Shown here piece after piece: positions 1-9,176 of a DNA stretch of 24,744 bases; position 1 is the stretch's first letter; every line of letters begins with the position of its first letter. A model generated the notes under the pieces. It ran no database searches. It had not been told where the DNA came from and was given only the letters and a program-made list of their open reading frames with translations. The stretch is from Dichomitus squalens LYAD-421 SS1. Its lineage: Eukaryota; Basidiomycota; Agaricomycetes; Polyporales; Polyporaceae. A program made the translations under genes and the position numbers. The stretch lies in the NCBI RefSeq assembly GCF_000275845.1, contig NW_006766923.1:222398-247141 (forward strand), read 5' to 3'.

Positions 1-239
1 TCTGCAGTCACCAGCCCGGCTACTATAGCGGAGGACTGGGAACCCGAGGCGGGAACACCACGCTCGGTTCCGGGGCTGACACCACCGGTAGGGGACTCGG
101 TCCCAGTAAGAGGGCTACCTGTGGCAGGTATGTCAGCCGTGACTGCTGCAAGGGGCGGCTCACCTGGTACCGAAGGCTGAGCGGCCGAGAGAACCTCCGT
201 GCCCGGCGGGCGACGTCTGAGGTTGTATCTAATAGACAT
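1..239 (-). CDS. 5' end of a gag-like frame of an LTR retrotransposon (runs off the window)
   Basis: On the minus strand an ATG at 239 opens a frame that stays open to the window edge (79 codons). It begins MSIRYNLRRRPPGTE and continues as a Pro/Ser/Gly/Thr-rich low-complexity stretch. A short basic start followed by a disordered region just downstream of an LTR resembles the beginning of gag or gag-pol polyproteins of fungal Ty3/gypsy-type elements. No capsid, zinc-knuckle, protease or reverse transcriptase part lies inside the window, so the class is inferred. The LTR-like sequence directly upstream (about 400-720) supports the call. It could instead be an unrelated low-complexity frame. 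Confidence 0.45.
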   Translation of the reverse strand, partial: MSIRYNLRRRPPGTEVLSAAQPSVPGEPPLAAVTADIPATGSPLTGTESPTGGVSPGTERGVPASGSQSSAIVAGLVTA

Positions 240-394
240 GTCTGGGTTTTTATTAATAGTAGGTTAGCTAACAAGGAGAGAGAGAGAATAGAAGCGTGCG
301 ATATAGGTCGTCGAAAGGAGTCCCGAGTTGATCAGACTCGGAGGGGGCCCAGTCGACGAGAGAGAGAGAGATAGAGACGAGAGTGAGAGATGGT

Positions 395-720
395 TGTTGT
401 CGAGAGACTAGCTGTCAAAAATATGACGCGCTCGCTGGCCCGAAGGGGTAGGTGGCGCGTCACGAGAGGGAAACGGAGAGGTTCGCTCGAGGTACTGACA
501 GGTTATGAGAGTCTCGATTGAACGCTGGAGTTTGTACATACAGATCTCGGTTTATATACGGTTCACGGGCGCTATAACAGCTCTAAGGTTCGGGAACACA
601 CGGTACAGATAAGAGTTAGATAGGAGAAGCTAGGATTAGGAAGGGGCCAATCCCGAAGCACAACGTCGATCAGGTACGGAGGGGGAGAAGAGAAGTAGCG
701 CGCGACGCGGGCGCTACACA
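395..720 (-). mobile_element. 5' LTR of a minus-strand retrotransposon
   Basis: Read on the minus strand, the sequence starts TGTAGCGCCC at 718 (or TGTGTAGCGC at 720). It contains a TATATAAA box at 558-551 and ends near a ..CA terminus, either about 395 (GACAACA) or about 413 (TTTTGACA). That gives an LTR of about 300-325 bp with the usual 5'-TG..CA-3' ends. The leader between the LTR and the gag-like ATG (about 240-394) is rich in CT/GA microsatellite. I could not pick out a primer-binding site with confidence. The second LTR lies outside the window, so the boundaries and target-site duplication cannot be proven here. Confidence 0.55.
551..558 (-). promoter_or_regulatory. TATA box of the LTR promoter
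   Basis: TATATAAA on the minus strand, inside the putative LTR and about 315 nt before the gag-like ATG. Its position fits an LTR U3 promoter. Confidence 0.4.
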
Positions 721-1738
721 TAGGATCTATCTCTTATGCCGCCCTGTCTCGCCTCCAGCTCTCCTCCTTTCTTCCCACCGAATACACCCCGACCCCACAG
801 GGTATTCGCACGCAAATGCCTGTGATTCCCTCTCTCTTTACTTGCCTCAGAATGCCACCGAGTACCCAGCCGAGCTTCCACCATCTCGGTGGTATTTGGC
901 AATCCTTGGGTGCGAGCATTATGACTTCTCCGGCTCTGTTCTAGGACGCGTCTGCTATCTTCCTCCTTCGGAATCCGGTATCGATGTCTTGTATCCTGGG
1001 CGCGTGGGCATCTCTCCAAAGCCAAAGCACGGTGACGATCAAGCCGACCTCTTCCCTTTGTCGCTAGACACCATCGAGCGCTGTCGAGAGCAGATACAGC
1101 TGAAAACGGTATACATACCCCATCCTCGGCGCGTTACCGTAGACCGCCATCATGATCTCCGGCAGCCCCACAACTGCATCAGCCTCATGTTGCCGAAAAA
1201 GACTCGTCGCTCTCTATTTGTTCAAGGATACAGGGCGACGGTCCGGGGTCCAAACCAGGACCATACAAACAGTCATTGGCTCGTGCTCTCCAGCTATGCT
1301 CGCACTTTGACGATAGAGTATCAGCACACCTTGAAGAATGACGGCTACGATTTGGCTATCAGTGCACAAGTGCAGATGCACATATACTCCCTCGGCTCGG
1401 ATCCTATCTCTGTGACTTGGGCTGACGCCACGCCATGGGCGCCCTCGCTTAGTACACACGAGGTGGCCGTAAGTCACGGCCTGGAAGATACGCTCACCGT
1501 GAAGCTCGGCCTGGCTTTCGTGATGCCTTCGCATTACTCCCTCTTCGTCGAAGTCGGCGGTGAAGAGTCAACTTTTGCCGCCTCGCTGTCTCGGCGACTG
1601 CTCAGACAAGATCGATTGGTGCTAGACCGCGATAACGGCACAAGTGTTCGTGATGGCGAAGAGGAGGGTAGGGTAGACCAAGTCAACTATTACGAGGATA
1701 CCGACGAAGATGTGAATGTAACAAAGTCTCCGGTATAA
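719..1738 (+). CDS. Unrecognised protein, 5'-truncated at the LTR boundary
   Basis: One frame is open from the LTR edge at 719 to a TAA at 1736-1738, about 339 codons. It has no in-frame ATG until position 1187, so no credible start lies inside. The likely body starts around NATEYPAELPPSRWYLAILG (from 851) and reads as a globular alpha/beta protein with many Trp, His and Pro residues. The tail is acidic (EDTDEDVNV). It has no membrane segment or signal peptide. I do not recognise it with certainty. Its texture recalls the region C-terminal of the HET domain in some Agaricomycete heterokaryon-incompatibility-type proteins, but that is a weak impression. A CTCAG at 846-850 could be an intron acceptor, although the frame does not require one. 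The upstream exons and start appear to have been removed or separated by the retroelement. Confidence 0.5.
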   Translation, partial: HRIYLLCRPVSPPALLLSSHRIHPDPTGYSHANACDSLSLYLPQNATEYPAELPPSRWYLAILGCEHYDFSGSVLGRVCYLPPSESGIDVLYPGRVGISPKPKHGDDQADLFPLSLDTIERCREQIQLKTVYIPHPRRVTVDRHHDLRQPHNCISLMLPKKTRRSLFVQGYRATVRGPNQDHTNSHWLVLSSYARTLTIEYQHTLKNDGYDLAISAQVQMHIYSLGSDPISVTWADATPWAPSLSTHEVAVSHGLEDTLTVKLGLAFVMPSHYSLFVEVGGEESTFAASLSRRLLRQDRLVLDRDNGTSVRDGEEEGRVDQVNYYEDTDEDVNVTKSPV

Positions 1739-2438
1739 AGGAGCCCCTCTTGATAGTGGGTGATGATCGCGATCGCGAGACGTGCAGGATGAGGGTCAAC
1801 GAGAGGTACACAGGAACTAAAAGGGAGCTGGAGTATCTGGATAGGACTGCTTTGCAGTAATGAGAGCGTGTTCCGTTTGTATCGTATGTCTGCATTCGTG
1901 CAGATCCAGAGAGCATCGCGTCTGATCCCGGGTATAGAAGGAAGTATGCATGTACCTGACCACTTCGAAGTGCTCTACCTTCAGCCGGCTGCGCTCTTCC
2001 TTACGACTACTTCGGAGGGTTTCGACCGCATTGCAGAGCTTTGATATGGCAATGACGTGACATGCTCATCCCAAGCTCATCGAGCGTCCATACAAGCTGT
2101 GTGCCCTTCGGTGTCCTCTAAACACAACTTCCAACCAGACTTCGGCGACCTCTTGATACTTTCCCAAGCAAGTGACTGACTTCGGAATGGCATCAAGATA
2201 CATCCACATCAGCGTCATCAGCCACTCCGACGGGGGCGCACCGGTACAAAGTTCACCGTCAGCCTACTGCAGAAGCGCAGTGGTGGAGGGCACGCAGAGT
2301 TTCCAGCTGAGGCAGGTCAAACGACACTTCCGAACGCTCTCGGCCGCTCACTCCCAGTCGCCATTCTATACGAAACTCTCTTTCTCGTAACATGTTTAAT
2401 CCCCCAACCGATCCCGATAAATGGACCTGTCGCCGCCT
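1739..2438. other. Convergent 3' intergenic region
   Basis: This lies between the stop of the left plus-strand frame and the stop of GWT1 on the minus strand. It should hold both 3' UTRs and terminators. Only short frames of mixed composition occur, and I see no conserved motif, repeat or RNA gene. Confidence 0.5.
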
Positions 2439-4534
2439 TTAAAACCGCCAGATCTTCCGATGCCTGCACGTCCACGCAACAGCAGAGATCCCGAAACTGT
2501 AGAGCGTGAGGACGACCATCGCGACCCAGTCCGACGCGTATATCGTCTGCATCGACAGGTTGATCAGCCCGGTCGTCACGTTTGCCTGTCAGCCCAAGGG
2601 GCGCGCCATCGTGAGTAACCGGCTTTCCTTGGCCTTCGAGATCTAGAGCAGAACGTACCAGCAAGAACAGCATAAGCCCGTTTTTGTTGATCGCCTCCAA
2701 GAGCGGCTGTGCTCCTGTGCCCTCCCTTCCACTGCCTTCTCGCCCTCTCCCCGCCCCAGCCTCATGCCCCGTTGCTTTGAGCACCCCGGCATCTGGGTGT
2801 ATCTTCAGCTTGGAAGTAGGTGAGTACACGGACCGACTCAGGGGACTCGGGAAGAACACGAGGTCGAGCACGAGGTAGCCGAGGATGAACGTCGAGTTGT
2901 ACGCTGCGATCCAGATGACGTACTGCAGGTTCGCCATCCGCCGCGATACGCCCGCCCCGATGTCGAAGAGCCTAAGCGCCCCCAGGAGGACCCACCAGAG
3001 GACGGCGTAGGAGCAGAGCTCCGTCGCGGTCTTATCGTTCTCGCGCCGGACTTTGACGCGTGTGCGACTAGGGATATTCGCTGGAGAGGGAGAGAGGGGG
3101 GAGCCTGGGGAGACGGGAGAGGTTGGGGAGATAGGGGAAACGGGCGAGGCCTGGGCGGACACGGGGACGTCGTCATCGGTATCGGAGTCGCTCGTTGATG
3201 GGCGTTGGCGGGCATCCCCCTGGGCATGCTCGGCGAGCTGCTGCTGCCGGCGGCGGAAGTAGGAAGGCGAGGGTGCGAGGACGAGTGTGCCGGTGGAAAG
3301 GCCCAAGAGATGGATGGCGAGGTAGCCTACAGGAGGCTGAGATTGTGGCTATATGATTGGAGTAAACGCAGGAGATTCACCTGTAAGAGATATGAGTCCC
3401 TCCTTGTTCGCCGAGACGACGCCTATGCGCGGTGCATCAAGCACGTATTGCGCGAGCCTTCCAGTTGACAGCGCAAGTTGATGCGCTGCATAGCAGCTTT
3501 TAGTGTAAGCCGTCCGAGCAAGAAGCACAGAGGGTGCTTACAGACAGCGACCACTAGGCCGAGCAGGGAGATCGGCACGTACACCATCACTGGGTGGAGC
3601 AGCACTTGGATGATAGGGATCAGCCCGAGGGTGATGAAAAAGTTCCAGTGCACGCCGTATTCCGTTACGTGTTCCTATCTCATATTGGATCACGATTCCG
3701 GTAATGTCGCCGCTGGTTACTCACTGGATACTCGGTCCCCTTGACGGAAATGGTCCTAAGCAAGCCAATGAGGAGGACGGCTGAGCATTTCCGCAAGACA
3801 GTCGTGACTTTGGGGAGGAGTGGCTCGGTAAGGTGCGCAGGGTTCTTCACTAGAGGTATCGCAGATACAATGCCTTGGGAGAAGACGAAGGATCCTACAC
3901 CTATATCCATCTTGCACGAGATTCAGGCTTGTGAGCTTGGAATAAGAGAGCCACACGCACCAGAGAAACGCCGTAGGTCTCACACTTCGCCAAGAACCGT
4001 GGAAATACAGGGAAGTCGACGGCAAGGATGCAGATAATCGTCAAAATGAGCATATGAGCCCGATACGTTGTGAGCGCCGGAAGCGGAGGGACTGGTATTG
4101 ACAAGGCTCTTGACGGAATAGTTTGCTGAGAGGTATTGGATGCGCGCGAGGATTGGCGGCTGTGCCTCAGCGACGACGGGAGGAACGTCCCCGACTCTCG
4201 ACGAGGAAGCAAAAGCAACAAGCCGGTGGGTATTGCGAGGAGCAGGCAGAGCACAAGCGGGGAGTTTGCGAATAGTGTCACAGACAAGAGCATAGGTAGA
4301 ACAAGAAGGAGAGCCTCTGTCATGAACTGGAATGAGCGACTGGGAGGGAGACGCGTCCTGACGGCCGAATGAAGAGCTATTGACAGCTGAACTCAGTCAA
4401 CCAGGTCAGTCCAGGTAGACGTTACAATGGAGACCCACCAAGGAGGCCAGAGAGATCATGTTGATATGCCCAATAGTCGAACCCGTCATCCCAGACACGA
4501 ACGCCTCCTTCGATGCCTTGTAGTCGTTGCTCAT
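2439..4534 (-). CDS. GWT1: GPI-anchor inositol acyltransferase GWT1 (PIG-W family)
   Basis: GWT1 transfers an acyl chain to the inositol of GlcN-PI in the ER, an early step of GPI-anchor synthesis, and is the target of manogepix-type antifungals. Rebuilt exons (minus): 4534-4439, 4386-3961, 3910-3725, 3674-3542, 3485-3381, 3326-2659, 2585-2439. Introns are 50-73 nt and phases join, giving 1761 nt and 586 aa, somewhat longer than yeast Gwt1 (490). The start [20 protein letters not shown] is the conserved GWT1 N-terminus. Other family blocks are [78 protein letters not shown] and the C-terminal [17 protein letters not shown]. It is polytopic, with about a dozen hydrophobic segments. Exon 6 carries a disordered Ser-Pro repeat insertion (residues about 376-397). 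The assignment is firm; the first intron could use an alternative junction. Confidence 0.95.
3088..3155 (-). repeat. Ser-Pro triplet repeat within GWT1 exon 6
   Basis: The coding strand encodes seven or eight x-S-P units ([14 protein letters not shown] and on), after an acidic SDSDTDDD stretch. The plus strand appears as a GGGGAGA-like purine-rich run. It lies in a hydrophilic loop between conserved membrane segments, so it is likely a variable loop and not catalytic. Confidence 0.7.
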
Positions 4535-5052
4535 CGTGTCTTGCCTCGCTGTCTGAACAGCCTGTGCTGCGGTATGGCAAGAAGCGTGTGTCAAGCTAAG
4601 TTATTATTGGGCAGCCACTCAGACTAAGGCGAAACTTAGATCTGAGACTGGGATGAAGCGAGGTCGACGAGGCAGAGGCAGATGCACAGTCCTCGACTGC
4701 TCCCAAAGTCGGCAACCGACCACGCAGACGCCCATGCCACGACGAGGCCGGTCCGGCTGTGCCTGTCGGGCCGGTATCCCCCGTACAATTCGCGGACGGC
4801 AGGACAGGCGGCTGAGCACTCTGTATTTACGTCTATCATCTTCATCTCAGTCTCGAACAATCCTATGCACTGGACCACGAGAGTCGACGAATGTATCCTG
4901 AGACAAGATGGAAGTCCGCCGTTAACTGACTCTTGCTGAACCCGCTCGACGAGGGCTAGATACGAAGCAGGCATGTTGTCATTGTTGCTGTCTTGTTCTG
5001 ATACTCGTAGATATTCTAGCACCCCTTGCGCCTTCGACCTTCCCCTCACACA
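4535..5052. other. Intergenic: GWT1 promoter and hydrolase-1 3' region
   Basis: This separates the GWT1 start (4534) from the hydrolase-1 stop (5053). A minus-strand frame of about 110 codons from an ATG near 4971 is open here, but it shows no family motif and no splice-supported extension. It is not annotated as a gene. No clear TATA box is seen. Confidence 0.4.
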
Positions 5053-6253
5053 TCAGAAGAACGCTAGAGCATCCTGCAGGACGTCGCCGGGTCTCTCTTC
5101 CGGAATGAAGTGGCCACAATCCACCGCCCTCCCATCCACATCATCCGACTCGCAGATATTCCGCCACAATGCCAGCGTCCCGTCATGCCCGAACAGCCGC
5201 TCGATGATGCCCGTCTTTGCCCAGAGCACCCTCACGGGCTGCTTCACCTTGCGCCCCGCCTTGCGGTCCTCGGCGTCATGCTCGAGGTCAATGCCGCCTG
5301 GGCCTGAGGAGCGGTAATCCTCGCAGGTCGCGTGGACGCGCTCAGGAGAAGTCAGCTGTTGGAGATAGGTATCGAAGACGTCGTCTGGGAATATCTTTTT
5401 GGGAGCAGTGGTGAATGCACCCAGGAGTTTGTTAAGGTAGACCGAGGGGTTGGCAAGTACTACCACATGTGTCAGCCAGGCGGCAGAACAGACAACAGAC
5501 CAGCCTCACTCATCGATTCCGGGAATGGGTACGGCTGAGGAAGGAAGAACCAGTGCCAGTACACGAACGCTAACTCTGGCCCTGTTCGCTCGATCAGGTC
5601 GTAGGTCGGCGCAATGTCCAGAAGCATGATCTTGACCACCTCGTCCGGCCAGTCAGCCGCCATCCGGTGCGCGACGCGCTACGATATCGACGCCAAGATA
5701 ACGTACGTCAGTCGCAGAAGTATGTCACTAGATTAAGATCGCGCTTACCGCACCCCTATCATGCCCGATGATGGAGAACTTGTCATATCCTAAATGTTTC
5801 CTACAGGTATGAGAACCGCTTCGTCAGCTCAGAGCGGCTTTGTGATGTCGTTACGGGAACTCACATGACATAGACTAAGTCTCTCCCCACCTCTCGCTTG
5901 GAGTATCGCAGCCGCAGCACCTCTTCGGTATGTACTATCTCTCCCTCCTCGCCAGGAGAGAGGTTCCGTGCCTTGGGTGCACTGCTCTGCCCGTTGCCCC
6001 GTGTATCCGCGATCACGATGTCCCTCTCACCCGCCTTAGCCAGCGCGGGTCCCAAATGGCGGTAGATGACGGAATTCTGGGGATAGCCATGGAGAAGGAG
6101 CAGAGGTTCCTTCGGGGTCTGCGTCGGCGACTTGAAACGCAGAGCATAGATTGTAACCCGAAGCGTGGGGTCATGCGCCGGTGGCGGTATCGTGATCAGG
6201 GAGGGCTCGAAGCCGGCAGCCTTGAAGGCAACATTGATAGAGATCGACGTCAT
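5053..6253 (-). CDS. Alpha/beta hydrolase, fluoroacetate/haloacetate dehalogenase type (copy 1)
   Basis: Exons (minus): 6253-5865, 5800-5749, 5678-5510, 5459-5053, giving 1017 nt and 338 aa with matching phases. Fluoroacetate dehalogenases displace halide from a 2-halo acid through an Asp ester that water then hydrolyses. Visible elements are the oxyanion motif HGYPQN, nucleophile elbow GHDRGAR (Asp144, Arg145, Arg148), LLDIAPT (Asp168), WHWFF (His189-Trp190), CEDYR (Tyr252) and catalytic His320 in DCGHFIPEE. Bacterial enzymes use the same set: nucleophile Asp, two carboxylate-binding Arg, second Asp, and a His/Trp/Tyr halide pocket. The spacing from nucleophile to second Asp (24) and to the His-Trp pair (45) also agrees. 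No signal peptide is seen, so it is probably cytosolic or peroxisomal. Epoxide hydrolase activity is the main alternative. The neighbour at 7531-8717 is a tandem paralogue. Confidence 0.92.
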
Positions 6254-7530
6254 ATTGATGACCTCTAGGTGCTGCTCGTAGTAGTCTGTGAGATGGAGGA
6301 GATCGTCACGACGAAACGTCTGTATTTAAGTCAAGTGGCCAGGCAGCTTTGTCACCCGAACTAGATCGGAGTCCGGCCAATTGCACCATCCCACATGACG
6401 AGCACTTCGAGAGGGCTGCGAAGTCCCAGTTGGATAAGGTACCTGGTGGAATACGGCAGAATGCGCTCCTATTGATCTTGTTCCAACCAATACTACGACT
6501 TGTTCTTCCACGACCCAGTAATGAAATCACGGGGCCATGGATGCTCTTTGACTTTGTGGAGGGGGGCGAACGATGCACAGAGTATACGATGTGCTGATGA
6601 GCTGAGCAAGATTATGTCCTAAGCTGGACTACCCTTGGGTCGTGTACAGGAGAAATTAGCGCATACTCCCTACAATGATGCAACGCCCGGGGTGAAATGA
6701 TGACAAATGTCTATTTGTAAAGTCGAATAGCAAGAACACATCAACGGGTATAAACGGGGAATCCGAGTGCGGCGTCGAAACGGTTACGTTCGACACATGA
6801 CGCAACACCTCACATGACGAGCAGAAGACACCTGCGGCTCTCGTGTGAGGTTCCATAAAAAATCCCAGGTGAGTCAGTATAAGCTATCTCTGGCGTTGAT
6901 GAGTCCTCCGTCTCGCACTTCTCTAGTACAAGCTGAAGGCGATGAGAGCCTACTAGCCACACAATGACTTGGACTCAGCTTTGTAATCATCGCTATCTTT
7001 GATCGCCTAGCTTGTGTAAACGCTAGGGTTAATCATGAGCATGTCCTGAGTAATTGTGCGAGAAGTTTGAAATGTATGTATAGGCATGCGGCGAGGATGA
7101 ATGTGGAGAACGGGGATGAGGTCGTGTCACGCGGTATGGTCTGACACAGGCGCCCATCCCTCAAGGTGGCGTCACATCGCTCCGGCTACAGGTCGAACCG
7201 GCACTGAGGCGGTTCAAGTTGTGTGGCAGCGGCGAGTCGTGGCAAGCCTGAGACTATAAGACTTGTTCTCTGACACTACTTATCTCGGGCGTCGCGTACA
7301 AGCAAAGGCCGTAACTCTGATAAACTCTTAGCTATCTATGCTAGCGCTCAAGTTGAACACAGGTGCGATTATCGAGCAACTGCCCACGCAAAACATCTCC
7401 TACAACACCGTCCACAAATCTGCCAATGGACGTTAAAGTCACAAGCGCAGGTATTTGTGATACCCTCTCTGCTTCTAGTGTTCAATGTAATTCTTTGAAT
7501 CGTTTTCACTTCCTAATGGCTCTGCTGTGT
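6254..7530. other. Intergenic: hydrolase-1 promoter and hydrolase-2 3' region
   Basis: This is 1.28 kb between the two tandem hydrolases. No frame with recognisable protein motifs is present, and I found no remnant of a third hydrolase or oxygenase. The nonamer CACATGACG occurs at 6392-6400, 6794-6802 and 6811-6819; the first and third lie in a longer shared CACATGACGAGCA. The rest looks like ordinary non-coding DNA. Confidence 0.4.
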
Positions 7531-8717
7531 TCAGAAAAAAGCAAGCGCCTCCCGCTCTACGTCTTCAGGATTCTCTTCCGGAATGTAATGGCCGCAGTCG
7601 ACCGCTCTCCCATCCACGTCCTCGCAGACATTCCGCCATAACTCCAGCATGCCATCGTGTCCAAACAGCCGCTCGTTCGGCCCTCTCTTGCCCCACAGAA
7701 CCCTTACCGGCTGCTTAACCTTGCGCCCGGCTGTGCGGTCCTCAGCGTCGTGCTCGAGATCGATGCCCCCTGGACCTGACGAGCGGTAGTCTTCGCAGAT
7801 CGCGTGAACATGATCGGGAGACGAGAGTTGCTGGAGGTAAGTCTTGACGACATCGTCCGGGAAGACACGCTTGTCTAATGCAACAAAGCGACTGGTGAGC
7901 CTGTTCAGATACGCGGAGGGGTTCGCAAGGACTACCACATGCGTCAGCGCACCGGCGGAAAATGCGGAAAAGCAGGCTCACCCATCGACTCTGGAAAAGG
8001 GTACGGCTGAGAAAGGAAGAACCAGTGCCAGAACGTGAGCGCTACTTGGGCATCGGCCCTGCTGATTAGGTCGTACGTGGGCGCAATGTCCAGCAGCATG
8101 ACTTTGACCACCGCATCTGGCCAGTCGTCTGCCATTCGATGCGCAATTCTCTGCGAGGTGAGTCGGTGTGAACACATCCTGATGATCGCTCGACGAATAC
8201 GCATCACTCACCGCGCCCCTATCATGACCGATGACCGAGAATTTGTCATATCCCAGGTGCTTCCTACAAGAAACATCACGTTATGCATGCGTCAGCTTCC
8301 AGATTGTATCGCAGAATCGGCAGAGGGAACGTACATGACATGTACCAAGTCTTTTCCTACCTCTCGCTTCGAGTAGCGGAGTCGCAGGGCATCTTCGCTT
8401 GGCAGCTGGCCACCCTCGCCTTCCTGAGAGAGGTTTCGCACCCTCGGCGCCGTACTTTGTCCACTACCGCGGGTATCTGCAATCACGATGTCCCTCCCAG
8501 ATGATCTCGCCAAAGCAGGGCCCAAGTGACGATAGATGATGGAATTTTGAGGATGACCATGAACGAGAAGTAAGGGCTCCTTTGTGCTCCGAGTGGGTGA
8601 CTTGAACGAGAGGGCGTAGATCTGAACCGAGAGCGTAGGATCATGAGTGGGTGGTGGTATCGGGATCAGTTGGGCCTCGAAGCCGGCGGCCATGAAGGCG
8701 TCGTGAAGGAAAACCAT
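7531..8717 (-). CDS. Alpha/beta hydrolase, fluoroacetate/haloacetate dehalogenase type (copy 2)
   Basis: Exons (minus): 8717-8335, 8263-8212, 8150-7982, 7931-7531, giving 1005 nt and 334 aa. Exons 2 and 3 have exactly the lengths of copy 1 (52 and 169 nt), and exons 1 and 4 differ by whole codons. All phases agree. The active-site set is intact: HGHPQN, GHDRGAR (Asp142, Arg143, Arg146), Asp166 in LLDIAPT, His187-Trp188 in WHWFF, Tyr250 in CEDYR, and His316 in DCGHYIPEE. The start MVFLHDAFMAAGFEAQL aligns with the copy 1 N-terminus. A TATAAA lies about 155 nt upstream. The two copies clearly arose by tandem duplication and both look functional. Substrate is unproven; 2-haloacids or related activated acids are the family-based guess. 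Confidence 0.92.
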
Positions 8718-9176
8718 TGTGGTGCTTTCCCCTGCCTGATGGTTTGCATGCAGTGATACGTCTAACGATAGCGACGCACCAAGGTTGCTGCGCTGAAGTA
8801 CTTAGGCCCTGGCGCCCCACAACGGAGCTCCGAGCCAGTTTAGCTATTGTTGCATTGTCTCACACCGGAAAGGTTTATAGAATGCGGCATTCGGGAAGTC
8901 ACGGAAAGGGCCAGGACTAGCTTTGCTCTCCCACCAGGTAAGCGATATTGTGAACGTTTAGATGACTACCGATTTGCTGGCTGCGAGGCTTGTATATTTC
9001 AGTTCATCGCGTAACTTACATTTGCCATTCACTGATGCAACCGCTGACAAGCTTCAACAACGGTATGACCGAAATGCCATCGAGGTTCTCTTAGTATCAG
9101 ATAGTCGACTATGATGTCGACACGGTTAGTCGTGTCTGACAGCTACGAGCAAGACATATGATTTACACAGATTTGA
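8718..9176. other. Intergenic: hydrolase-2 promoter and oxygenase-1 3' region
   Basis: No coding signal is visible. It contains the minus-strand TATA-like site at 8874-8879 and should hold the oxygenase-1 3' UTR. Confidence 0.4.
8874..8879 (-). promoter_or_regulatory. TATA-like box upstream of hydrolase copy 2
   Basis: TATAAA on the minus strand, about 155 nt before the ATG at 8717. Position is plausible for a fungal core promoter with a long leader, but there is no other support. Confidence 0.3.

Noticed and set aside
271..394. GA/CT-rich stretch as a regulatory GAGA array
   Set aside because: It lies in the retroelement leader and is simple microsatellite sequence.
2317..3306. A continuous minus-strand frame of 329 codons
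   Set aside because: Only the part 3306-2659 is GWT1 exon 6. Beyond 2659 the frame runs through an intron and then out of frame through exon 7; splicing GTACGT to GACAG restores the family C-terminus.
4636..5049. Minus-strand open frame between GWT1 and hydrolase 1, as a possible small gene
   Set aside because: Starts at a non-ATG or at an internal Met, shows no recognisable domain, and an overlapping plus-strand frame is equally open. Kept as intergenic.
6306..6856. Short open frames between the hydrolases as a third, decayed enzyme copy
   Set aside because: No HGYPQN, GHDRG, WHWFF or HTD-like motifs in any frame.
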